Assembly: GCA_964569245.1 (NCBI GenBank)
Contig: CAZMTK010000004.1
Span: 124,001-188,000 of the forward strand
Reading direction: 5' to 3'
Length of the DNA stretch: 64,000 bases
Source of the DNA: JAAYTY01 sp964569245
GTDB taxonomy: Bacteria; Fermentibacterota; Fermentibacteria; Fermentibacterales; Fermentibacteraceae
Positions 1 through 7,608 of this stretch are shown piece by piece; the first letter of the stretch is position 1; each line of letters opens with the position of its first letter. Below the pieces are notes generated by a model that was given only the letters and a program-made list of their open reading frames with translations, was not told the origin of the DNA and searched no databases. Both the position numbers and the translations under genes were made by a program.

Positions 1-304
1 CGAACGGGGCCAGCTCGTCGGAGCCGCCGCAGTAGATGTCGGTGAACCCGCCCGTGCCGTCCTCGAGCTTGTATGGATTGTAGCGCATCACGAAGGAAGG
101 CTGGCTGTCGCCGGGAACGCACCTCACCGTTCCGCTCCAGATTTCGCCTTGTCCCTCGGGCAGGTCGTTCCACGGCTCGTCGGCGAAGAGCTCGACCCAC
201 TGCGAGGGGGCGTGCGGCTCCTGCGAGGGGGCGCTCTCCCTCGGACAGGCGCAAGCGAGCAGAATGGTCGCGGCCAACAGGATGAAAGGCACCCGTGCGG
301 TCAT
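1..304 (-). CDS. Lipoprotein, N-terminal part (runs off the window)
   Basis: This reading frame begins at ATG 304 and is still open at base 1, so only the first 101 codons are present. The N-terminus MTARVPFILLAATILLAC is a clear lipoprotein signal with lipobox LLAC, which predicts a lipidated Cys at residue 18. A strong GAGGAGG Shine-Dalgarno lies 6 nt before the ATG. The mature part contains a further Cys and a DIYCGGSDE stretch, and I recognise no domain. The role is unknown; it is likely an envelope protein. Confidence 0.75.
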   Translation of the reverse strand, partial: MTARVPFILLAATILLACACPRESAPSQEPHAPSQWVELFADEPWNDLPEGQGEIWSGTVRCVPGDSQPSFVMRYNPYKLEDGTGGFTDIYCGGSDELAPF

Positions 305-864
305 CGAATCCTCCTCGGAGTTCGCTCTGGTTGCGGCCGGTCCGATCCCGTACTATGTGAAAGCAGGGTTCCAGCGGCACTCGGGGTCGTGCGCCGGGGC
401 GGGACGCTCGCTCGTCGGGAGTCGCAGGGCCCGGAGGGAGGGCAGGGCCGCATCCCGAGTTCGTCCAGCCCCGCGCGAGTTCGCCCGATCGTCTGCACGG
501 CCCTCTCGACCGGACCTGCCAGAGCGAGTGTCCGGGTCTCCATCCGGCAGTTAGACAGCCTCTTGCCTGCCCGCGAGCCGGACGGTCCGATCGAGCAGGG
601 CTTCTTCGCGCTCCGGCCTTTCCAGCCCCGGCGGACGCTCGTGGAACGCGGCTTGCAGCTCGGCATCGCGGTGGACTGCGATCTAGATCAGCAGGCGGTC
701 GGTCTCCCGCCGATCGTCCAGGGCGTCCAGAATCCCCTTGGCCTGAAGATCGCCATGCCCGGCGTCGGACTCCGCGCGCAGCCTCGCAGCACCTCCAGGC
801 CCCGGCTCGCGGGCAGCGGCGGGAAGCGATGCAGAAGCAGAGGGCGCTCTCGCAGCACACCCGT
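305..864. other. No assigned gene; possible decayed coding remnant
   Basis: This 560-base stretch has no frame with convincing protein character and a ribosome binding site. On the minus strand a GTG overlaps the stop of the YkvA-like gene (GTGA at 868-865). It opens a 61-codon frame ending at 683, and the same frame stays open after that stop until 551. Its C-terminal part (DALDDRRETDRLL) looks protein-like. It may be a decayed gene or chance openness in GC-rich DNA; I cannot tell which. Confidence 0.3.
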
Positions 865-1206
865 TCACGGCCTGTCCGCCTCCTTCTCCGCCTGCACATG
901 TCGGGCCGGCTTCCGCCGCGTTCCGCCGCCTGCCGTTCCGTACACCTTCTCCCTGTGGAACTCGACGACCTCGGCGGGTATCGAGCGGAGGGCCATCCAC
1001 ACGAGCAGCGGAACGATCAGCGCATCGTCCAGGTGCCCGACCACCGGGATGAAGTCGGGGATGATGTCGACCGGCGAGACGAGGTAGGCCAGCGCGGCGC
1101 CCAGCAGCCATCGTGAGCGCCGGGGTGTGCGGCAGTCGGACATGACCCCGCGGTAGACCGCCGCCTCCTGCCTGATCCTGGTGACTGCACCCGAGAGCCT
1201 GCCCAT
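865..1206 (-). CDS. YkvA-like DUF1232 membrane protein
   Basis: This is a 113-residue protein with the DUF1232 signature: a hydrophobic segment followed by LVSPVDIIPDFIPVVGHLDD, the hallmark of the family, then a second hydrophobic stretch (ALIVPLLVWMAL). The start at ATG 1206 is chosen because GGGGAGG precedes it; a longer frame reaches upstream without a binding site. Proteins of this family are small inner-membrane proteins of unknown function. It is probably monocistronic, divergent from the M1 peptidase gene. Confidence 0.85.
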   Translation of the reverse strand: MGRLSGAVTRIRQEAAVYRGVMSDCRTPRRSRWLLGAALAYLVSPVDIIPDFIPVVGHLDDALIVPLLVWMALRSIPAEVVEFHREKVYGTAGGGTRRKPARHVQAEKEADRP

Positions 1207-1350
1207 GAATCCTCCCCGGCCGGCCCGGAGCGGACACCCCGCCCCGGCCAACATCCCTGCGCCGCCTCACCGGGTCAAGCGCGGGAGGGACCCGCTTGCG
1301 TACCGGCGGATGGCCGGCGAGATTTGATGATCAACCGCCGAGGAGGCGCG

Positions 1351-4128
1351 ATGTTCCCTGCCCTGATCATTGCAGCGACCCTGTGCGGCAGCGGGTGGCC
1401 CGGGCCGGAGAGCAGAGCCGACTACGTGATCCACGCCCGGCTGCTGCCGGACAGCACCATGGTCAGGGGCTCCGTCGAGATCACCTTCGTGCCGGCCTTC
1501 CCCGCCGACACGCTGTGGCTGCATCTGTACCCCAACGCCTACAGGGATCCCTCGACGGCTTTCGCAGCCGACGAGGCCGCCTGGGGCAACTACGGCTTCG
1601 CCAGGGCCGGAGATGACGAGCACGGATGGATCGCGCTGGACGGCTGGACGCTCGACGGGCGCTCCATCGAGCCCGTGGTGGAGGAGACCCTGGCCTTCGT
1701 CGCGCTCGACTCGACCGCCATGCCGGGGGACACTCTCGTTCTTGCGGGCATGTTCGACGTCAGGGTGCCTGTCATCTGGAGCCGGATGGGGCACGACGGC
1801 GACCACTACGAGATGAGCCAGTGGTACCCCAAGATGTGCGTGCTCGACGAGGAGGGCTGGCACCTCGGCCGCTACCATTCGGAAGGGGAGTTCTACAGCG
1901 ACTACGGATCCTACGAGGTGACGATCCGGGTTCCCGAAGGCTTCGTCACCGCTGCCACCGGCGATGCCGACTCAGCCTGGTGCTCCGAGGACTCGACCTC
2001 TCGCTTCGAGCGCTGGAGCGCGTCGAACGTGCACGACTTCGCATGGGCGGCCGATCCGGAGTTCGTACTGTCGGAGCACAACTTCATCTATCCGGAATCG
2101 CTCGGGGGCACGGCTGTCAGGGTCCATCTGGCGGTGAGGGAGCAGGACCTCGACGACTGGTCCGATGTCGGAGCCTGGGCCGACTCCACCCTGCTCTACT
2201 ACGGCGAGTGGTTCGGTCCCTATCCGTTCGGCGACCTGTGGATCGTCCAGAGCGCCTCCTGGGGAGGGATGGAGTACCCCCAGCTCGTGCTCGTGGGGCG
2301 GTTCGACCCTCCCTTCTACAGGTACTTCGAGATGGTGGTCATGCACGAGGTCGGCCACCAGTGGTTCTACGGCATGCTGGGTAACGACGAGGTGGACGAG
2401 GCCTGGCTGGACGAGGGGATGAACAGCTACGCCGAGATGAGGTATTTCGAGAGGAAGTATGGCATTCGCGGCAACATGACTTCGCTGCCGGGCTGGATCT
2501 CGGACGCCTCGGACGCCGACGGGGCGAGCGCGTCCTACACGGGCATGGTGGCGAGCGGCGAGGAGGTCGCGGTGATCAGCACCTCGACCGAAGCAGCCGG
2601 CGGAAGGTACGACTACGGGGCTCTGTACTACTCCAAGCCCGCCCTTTTCATGAGGATGCTCGAGAACCAGATGGGCACTGCGCTCTTCGACAGCGTCATG
2701 CACGAGTACGCGAGGCGTTTCGCCTTCCACCACCCGGATACGGACGACTTCCTCGCTGTCGCCGAGGAGGTGACGGGGAGGTCCTGGCGGGCCGAGTTCA
2801 CGACCTGGCTCCGTTCCACCGCCTCTGCCGACGTAAGGGTGGAGGACATCTCCAGATCGGGCGATTCGACGCTGGTGACGCTGCAAGCCGACATCCCGCT
2901 GCCTGTGGTGCTGGACCTCGAGGTCTCCAGACCCGGCGAGTCCAGGATGGAGAGGGTTCCCGTGGAGCCGGGGGAACGCACCGTGATCGCAGTGCCAGGC
3001 CGGTGGTGGCGGGCGACGGCGGATCCCGAGACCAGATACCCGGACCGCGCGCCGTGGAACAACTCCCTTCCCCCTTCGGGAACCGTCCGGCCGCTGCTCT
3101 ATCCCTACGATCAGCCGTCCCGCTTCAACACCTGGATCCTTCCGGTGCCCGGCTGGGCGGACGGCTCGTGGGAGGCCGGGCTCTACGGCCTGTCGCGCTC
3201 CGCCAGCCTCCGGTCGGGGGGGCCGCTCCAGCTCTCCGGCCTGTGGAGACAGCCGCTGGATGGAGGGCGTCCGGGCGTCTTCGGTCTCGAGCTGCAGGTC
3301 GCCCTGTCTCGCGCGAGGAGAGCTTCGGCATACCTGTCCTGGCGCACCTGGATGGGGTACGGCAGAGAGCACTCGACGCTCACCCTCTCGAGAAGCCTCA
3401 GCGGAGCGCTTCCGTCGGATCCGGCCATCTCCATGTGGGTTTCCGGCTCTCTCGAGAGCATCTCCGACACCGCGATCCTCGGAGGCGGCAGCTTCTCCCC
3501 CGGGCGCGGCGCAGTGATCTCGGCAGGAACGTCGCGATGGAGCAGCGGCATCCTCGGCAGCGCCTTCCTGTCCCTCAGGGCCTCCCTCTGTCCCGGATGG
3601 GAGGGTGAGGAGTGGGCATCGTTCGAGCTCCAAGGCTCTTTCGCTTCGTCCGCCCTGCCCGGAACTCCGGAGACGAGGCTTTTCGTCGGAAGATCGTGGG
3701 GCGGAACGCCCCTCCAGCATCTCTTCAGGCCGGGCGGAGGGGTCGACGTGGAGGGGCTGCCCGGCTGGCTTCTGCCTCCCGACGGACCGCTGTCGCCCTC
3801 GGAGCGCTACTTTGCGGAATCAGGGCCCGCCATGCCGGGGTACGGCACGCACCCCGACAGGGGCCGCGTCGGCATCGGGCTGGGCGGAAAGGTGCACCTG
3901 CCTTCCGTCCCCGTCTCCCTCTTCGCAGACGCAGGATGGGTCGCGGATTCGGAGTCGGAGCTGTCGGGCGATTCCCTGCTCGCCGACGCGGGCGTCGCCC
4001 TCGACCTGGGACTGGTCAGGGCCTGGTTCCCCGCATGGGTCTCCGACCCCCTGCCGGGCGACGACGAGTGGGGCTTCCGCTGGAGAATGGCCCTGAGCGT
4101 GTGGATGCTTCCGGTTCAGCTGTTCTGA
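1351..4128 (+). CDS. Secreted M1-family zinc aminopeptidase with C-terminal extension
   Basis: This 925-residue protein has an N-terminal signal peptide (MFPALIIAATLCGSG) and an M1 (gluzincin) peptidase domain. The zinc site is HEVGH at residues 332-336, with the third ligand Glu at about 355 in WLDEGMNSYAE. The substrate-recognition loop reads GGMEY near residue 306 in place of the usual GAMEN. The C-terminal 350 residues are rich in alternating aromatic and Ser/Gly strands and may form a beta-rich or barrel-like domain. I chose ATG 1351 over ATG 1324 because AGGAGG sits just upstream and the signal peptide then begins correctly. It likely degrades peptides in the periplasm or at the outer membrane. 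Its 3' end overlaps the convergent radical SAM gene by 113 bp. Confidence 0.9.
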   Translation: MFPALIIAATLCGSGWPGPESRADYVIHARLLPDSTMVRGSVEITFVPAFPADTLWLHLYPNAYRDPSTAFAADEAAWGNYGFARAGDDEHGWIALDGWTLDGRSIEPVVEETLAFVALDSTAMPGDTLVLAGMFDVRVPVIWSRMGHDGDHYEMSQWYPKMCVLDEEGWHLGRYHSEGEFYSDYGSYEVTIRVPEGFVTAATGDADSAWCSEDSTSRFERWSASNVHDFAWAADPEFVLSEHNFIYPESLGGTAVRVHLAVREQDLDDWSDVGAWADSTLLYYGEWFGPYPFGDLWIVQSASWGGMEYPQLVLVGRFDPPFYRYFEMVVMHEVGHQWFYGMLGNDEVDEAWLDEGMNSYAEMRYFERKYGIRGNMTSLPGWISDASDADGASASYTGMVASGEEVAVISTSTEAAGGRYDYGALYYSKPALFMRMLENQMGTALFDSVMHEYARRFAFHHPDTDDFLAVAEEVTGRSWRAEFTTWLRSTASADVRVEDISRSGDSTLVTLQADIPLPVVLDLEVSRPGESRMERVPVEPGERTVIAVPGRWWRATADPETRYPDRAPWNNSLPPSGTVRPLLYPYDQPSRFNTWILPVPGWADGSWEAGLYGLSRSASLRSGGPLQLSGLWRQPLDGGRPGVFGLELQVALSRARRASAYLSWRTWMGYGREHSTLTLSRSLSGALPSDPAISMWVSGSLESISDTAILGGGSFSPGRGAVISAGTSRWSSGILGSAFLSLRASLCPGWEGEEWASFELQGSFASSALPGTPETRLFVGRSWGGTPLQHLFRPGGGVDVEGLPGWLLPPDGPLSPSERYFAESGPAMPGYGTHPDRGRVGIGLGGKVHLPSVPVSLFADAGWVADSESELSGDSLLADAGVALDLGLVRAWFPAWVSDPLPGDDEWGFRWRMALSVWMLPVQLF

Positions 4129-5041
4129 CCGGCGCCGGGGCGCCGGCCCCTGAGAACGCCAGCTGGCCGCAGCTCGTCCCGGCCTCGCTCTCGGCCTCCA
4201 GCCCTGCGCTTACGATGACGTCGAAGCCGGCCTCCTCCAGTGCGCGGACGAGATCCTTCACGCTGGATTCGGCGCCCGAGCGGAACATTGTCGAGAGCCC
4301 CGAGACGGCCGATCTCCCTGTCGGGTTGAGCGGAGTAAGCTTGACCAGGCTCCTTGCCGGATCGAACACGTCCCGTAGGACGCGGGGCTCGATGGGCGCT
4401 CCATCGACCGCTGCGAAGTTCAGGACCGCCCTGCGGTCTCCCGGGAGCACGAAACGCTCGCAGAGCCTCGACAGTCCGTCCAGCGTGGTCACAGGGTACG
4501 GGATCAGCCTTCCCCGCTCCGCCTCGCTCGTCGACTGGACCGAGAACTGCAGCTGGAACATCCCATTCCCGAAGAGCTCGCTCTTGATGTCCGCCAGGCG
4601 CCCGAACCAGTCCATAGAGCGCTTCGGAGCAGTCGTGGCGATGCAGGGCATGACTCCCGGCAGCCCGTAGCGGCGGGGAAGCGCCGAGACCGCTTCCAGA
4701 ACAGCGGGGTTGAGCGACGGTTCGCCCATCCTGGCGAACTGTATCTTGAGCTTGGGGCATGTCTGCGCAGCGGGGCCCGCCCAGCTCTCCAGCAGGAAGT
4801 CGATCTGCGCGAAGATCTCTTCCGCTTCGAGGTTGCCGTGGAATTCGCGCCCTGCGTCGCACATCGGGCAGCCCACCGGGCAGCCGAACTGAGAAGAGAC
4901 GACGAGGACCATCTTCTCAGTCGCAGGAACTGCGGGATCGAGAGCCCCCACGCACTCGACCGCACCCCAATGCTCTTCCCTCAGCTTCAGAAGATGCACG
5001 CGAGCAACGGTTCCAACATCCAGCATACGCTCGATCCTCAC
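4016..5041 (-). CDS. RlmN/Cfr-like radical SAM protein
   Basis: This 341-residue radical SAM protein carries the cluster motif CPVGCPMC (Cys54, Cys58, Cys61) followed by an NLEAEEI segment like that of RlmN. CGQL near residue 291 matches the methyl-carrying Cys region of RlmN/Cfr 23S rRNA methylases. The usual N-terminal accessory domain of RlmN is missing, with only about 50 residues before the cluster motif. A 47-residue basic, Pro-rich tail follows CGQL and lies across the end of the M1 peptidase gene. The start is GTG 5041: its GTGA overlaps the stop of the upstream flavoprotein gene, with GGAGG 7 nt before. The substrate may be an RNA or another target; canonical RlmN function is not assured. 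Confidence 0.75.
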   Translation of the reverse strand: MRIERMLDVGTVARVHLLKLREEHWGAVECVGALDPAVPATEKMVLVVSSQFGCPVGCPMCDAGREFHGNLEAEEIFAQIDFLLESWAGPAAQTCPKLKIQFARMGEPSLNPAVLEAVSALPRRYGLPGVMPCIATTAPKRSMDWFGRLADIKSELFGNGMFQLQFSVQSTSEAERGRLIPYPVTTLDGLSRLCERFVLPGDRRAVLNFAAVDGAPIEPRVLRDVFDPARSLVKLTPLNPTGRSAVSGLSTMFRSGAESSVKDLVRALEEAGFDVIVSAGLEAESEAGTSCGQLAFSGAGAPAPVRTAEPEASTRSGPFSSGSPTRRRPAGGRRPMRGTRP

Positions 5042-5940
5042 CGCATGCCTCCGTTCCGTCCGCCGCCGCAGAGGACATCCCTCGCAGCGAGGCATCCGTC
5101 CGCCATGGCTGCCGAAAGGTATCTGCCGGGCCTTCCCAGTGCGTCGCCCGCGACCCGGACGAGCGGCGAGGGGCTGCACGGCATTACCGGCAGGACGGGT
5201 CTCCTGCCGGCAGCGACCACCAACGACTCGACGAACAGCACGGGCCCGGCCCCCCGCCCGCGGCTCAGGGCGGTCTCGAGCCGCCATGTCCCCGCCGCTC
5301 CGGAGGCCCGGGAGACCTCCAGGCCGGCCAGGAGCGAGACGCCCTCCGTCAGCGCTGCCTCGACGAGCCACCGGGGTGCGGCCGGGACATCGCTTCGGCA
5401 GATGACGCTCGCAGCAGTTCCGCGGCCGGCCAGCAGCCTCGCCTGGTCGAACGCGATGTCGGAGCCGCCAATCACCGCTGCGGAAGGAGGCGCGCCTCCG
5501 GCGAGCGCGGAACGGGCGGAGTCGAAGACCCCGCTTCCCCTCCCGAAGGAGGCAGGCAGGCCCGGTATTTCCGGCATCACGGGCAGCGTCCCGGTAGCAA
5601 CGACCGCCCCCGCGGCCTCCAGAGCCCATCCTGCGCCGTCAGCCAGCATCACGCCGCCGGCCCGCGCTTCCACGCTCGACACCAGGCGTCGCTCCAGCGG
5701 AATGCCCCACTCCTCGACCTGTGCGCAGAGCATTTCGGCGATCTCGGCTCCGCTCCTCGTGCCGCCCGGGAAATTGCGGACCTCGTGCGCGAGACGGATT
5801 ACTCCGCCCGCCAGGCCGGACTCCTCGAGGACCAGCGCACGCGCCCCGAGTCTTGCGGCCTCAACCGCCGCCGAGACGCCTGCCGCACCGGCGCCCACCA
5901 CCGCGATTCCCTCGAACCGCCTCACTTCCCGGCCAGCCAT
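5038..5940 (-). CDS. Thioredoxin-reductase-fold FAD/NAD(P) oxidoreductase lacking CxxC
   Basis: This 300-residue two-dinucleotide-domain flavoprotein has the FAD motif VVGAGAAGVSAA near residue 14 and a second Rossmann motif AVIGGSDIAFD near residue 150. VAAGRRP and a C-terminal GDALGRPGRYLSAAMADG segment also resemble thioredoxin reductases and ferredoxin-NADP reductases. The redox CxxC of thioredoxin reductase is absent, so it probably passes electrons to another partner. It overlaps the isochorismatase-fold gene upstream and the radical SAM gene downstream (GTGA), so the three are likely co-translated. It could supply electrons to the radical SAM protein; that is inference. Confidence 0.8.
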   Translation of the reverse strand: MAGREVRRFEGIAVVGAGAAGVSAAVEAARLGARALVLEESGLAGGVIRLAHEVRNFPGGTRSGAEIAEMLCAQVEEWGIPLERRLVSSVEARAGGVMLADGAGWALEAAGAVVATGTLPVMPEIPGLPASFGRGSGVFDSARSALAGGAPPSAAVIGGSDIAFDQARLLAGRGTAASVICRSDVPAAPRWLVEAALTEGVSLLAGLEVSRASGAAGTWRLETALSRGRGAGPVLFVESLVVAAGRRPVLPVMPCSPSPLVRVAGDALGRPGRYLSAAMADGCLAARDVLCGGGRNGGMR

Positions 5941-6539
5941 TCAAGCGCTTCCCTCACCGAGAAGCAGTGCGCAAGGGCATGGCTCATGCAGGCCACCGCA
6001 GCCCGATGGAGAGCGGGAACCGTCGAGCCGCAGGCTTCCGGCACGAGTATCACGTCGAATCCGGCGTCGAATGCACCGCGCGCCGTGGACTCGACGCAGA
6101 TGTGCGTCTGGAAGCCGCAGATCACGAGGGACGACACGCCCCTGTCGCATAGCATCTCGCCGAGTCGTGTGGAATGGAATGCCGAGTAGTGATGCTTGAC
6201 GACGACGAAATCCAGGTCGGAGCGATCCAGGCGCGGGTCGAGCTGCGACGCCGGCGTCCCATCCATCACGAAGCTGCGCCACCAGGAGCCCATCCCTCCG
6301 GGACCAGGCACATCCTCGTGTGCGTGCCTGGTCGCGGCCACGGGGCGGCCCGAGGCGCGGAAGCCCCTTACGAGGTCGAGAATCAGCGGCAGTGAATCAG
6401 GCGAGCCGCAGACCGCCGTCCTGCTCGAAGGATCGGTGAAGGCTCTCTGGCAGTCTATCACGAGCAGCGCGGAGCCCGCCGGAGCCGGAAGGGCTCTCGC
6501 GGAAGCGCCCCGATGATCTCCTTGATGCGACAAGGCCAC
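5922..6539 (-). CDS. Isochorismatase-family cysteine hydrolase
   Basis: This protein of up to 205 residues has the family triad: Asp in LLVIDCQRAF, Lys in VVVKHHYSAF and the nucleophile Cys in THICVESTARGAFD. The family includes nicotinamidases, isochorismatases and N-carbamoyl hydrolases; the substrate here is unknown. The start is uncertain. GTG 6539 gives the longest form, but GGGAGG lies too close to it; TTG 6533 is spaced better from that site. The start region lies inside a 10-bp hairpin (6532-6565) that would hold the ribosome binding site in its loop. It heads a three-gene overlapping cluster with a flavoprotein and a radical SAM protein. Confidence 0.85.
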   Translation of the reverse strand: MALSHQGDHRGASARALPAPAGSALLVIDCQRAFTDPSSRTAVCGSPDSLPLILDLVRGFRASGRPVAATRHAHEDVPGPGGMGSWWRSFVMDGTPASQLDPRLDRSDLDFVVVKHHYSAFHSTRLGEMLCDRGVSSLVICGFQTHICVESTARGAFDAGFDVILVPEACGSTVPALHRAAVACMSHALAHCFSVREALEWLAGK

Positions 6540-6565
6540 CCCTCCCGCAGGGCCTGGGTGGCCTT
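6532..6565 (-). promoter_or_regulatory. Hairpin over the start of the isochorismatase gene
   Basis: Perfect 10-bp arms AAGGCCACCC (6532-6541) and GGGTGGCCTT (6556-6565) enclose a 14-nt loop. On the minus transcript the loop contains GGGAGG, and the start codon lies in the 3' arm. It may regulate translation, or serve as a weak terminator after the ferritin gene; no U-run follows, so I favour the former. Confidence 0.45.
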
Positions 6566-6675
6566 TCGCCTTGACATGACCTTGCCTGGTGAATCTCTCG
6601 GGATCGGGGGGCCGGGGTCAACCCCCTGCAGACCGGCGCGGGGCTGCGCGCCGGCTGCAGGATTCGGGAGCCTTC

Positions 6676-7185
6676 TCAGCGCCCCGCTCGAGCCTTCTCG
6701 ATCATCGACTCGTAGTCCTCGAGAAGAGACTGGAGATCCTCCTCGTGCTCGACCTCGTCTGCCAGTATCGCCTGAGCCATGTTGTAGGTGACCATGTCCT
6801 TGCCAGACGACAGCTTCACCAGCCCGTCGTAGACTCCTATGGCGCACTGCTCCCCTTTGATGTTCTGCTCGAGGACCTTCTGGATGAACGGGTCCTCGGG
6901 CGCATCGTAGCCGCAGCCCGAGATCCGGTACCAGTCCTCGGGCTTCAATACCGGCGTCCCGCCCAGCTGCACGATCCGGAGGGATACCATCTCTGCGTGC
7001 CGCATCTCGTCCGCGGCGTGCTGCACCAGCTCGGCGATGGCGGCCTCCTTCATGGGGCCCATCACCACCTTGGATCCCACCCAGTACTGGTAGTGCGCCA
7101 GCCACTCGTCGGCGAGAGCGCTGTTGAGCCTCTTCAAGAGATCGTCCACGTCGAGCCCGACAATCTGCCTTCCCCTGGTTCCCAT
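6676..7185 (-). CDS. Dps-like ferritin (DPSL/thioferritin type)
   Basis: This is a 169-residue four-helix ferritin-like protein. The likely diiron ligands are in LADEWLAHYQYW, ADEMRHAE, GEQCAIGVYD and ILADEVEHEEDL. Two cysteines, in ISGCGYDAP and GEQCAIG, sit beside the metal site as in the Dps-like (DPSL, thioferritin) proteins of archaea and anaerobic bacteria. Those assemble into small cages and use peroxide to oxidise iron. GAGGAG precedes ATG 7185 at good spacing. It is probably an oxidative-stress defence protein in an anaerobe. Confidence 0.8.
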   Translation of the reverse strand: MGTRGRQIVGLDVDDLLKRLNSALADEWLAHYQYWVGSKVVMGPMKEAAIAELVQHAADEMRHAEMVSLRIVQLGGTPVLKPEDWYRISGCGYDAPEDPFIQKVLEQNIKGEQCAIGVYDGLVKLSSGKDMVTYNMAQAILADEVEHEEDLQSLLEDYESMIEKARAGR

Positions 7186-7277
7186 TTCGCGCTCCTCTCT
7201 TCTGGATGGATGAACCTGAATCCCCCGGAGGGCTATATTCGAGCCCGTCGAACACGGGTCAACGGGAGGTCGGGGAG

Positions 7278-7574
7278 ATGCACGGTCCCCTGGATTCCGA
7301 GCACGCGCTCGGCCGGCTCGAGGGAGCGATGGGCCCCCTGGTTCCGGGGCGCGGATACGTCGTGGATCGCGACTTCAGGGATTTCGACGGCGACCTCCAC
7401 GGGAGAGGAGAGAGCTGGGTTTTCCTCGGACACACCAGCATCCCCTCCGGGGAGGGATGCTCCCTGTTCGTCCGAGTGCCGGGCAGGGGGGTCTTCATCA
7501 TCAGACTCCTGGACGATCCCGCCCAACAGGGTGACGTCCTGGCAGCGCCTTCGTCGTTCTTCCGGGAATCCTGA
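7278..7574 (+). CDS. Small DUF3601-like protein
   Basis: This is a 98-residue cytosolic protein. The central stretch VVDRDFRDFDGDLHGRGESW, followed by FLGHTSIPSGEGCSLFV, resembles DUF3601 (a short domain with a conserved DG..H..GE.W.F pattern). ATG 7278 is preceded by GGGAGG with 8 nt spacing; an upstream ATG in the frame has no binding site. The MFS transporter gene starts 34 nt downstream, so the two may share a transcript. Function is unknown. Confidence 0.6.
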   Translation: MHGPLDSEHALGRLEGAMGPLVPGRGYVVDRDFRDFDGDLHGRGESWVFLGHTSIPSGEGCSLFVRVPGRGVFIIRLLDDPAQQGDVLAAPSSFFRES

Positions 7575-7608
7575 CCCGGGCGATGGCGATACTCCTGGAG
7601 CCCCTTTC

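Noticed and set aside
149..1087. A 312-codon plus-strand frame across the start of the window
   Set aside because: It is antisense to the lipoprotein and YkvA-like genes and lacks protein character or a binding site.
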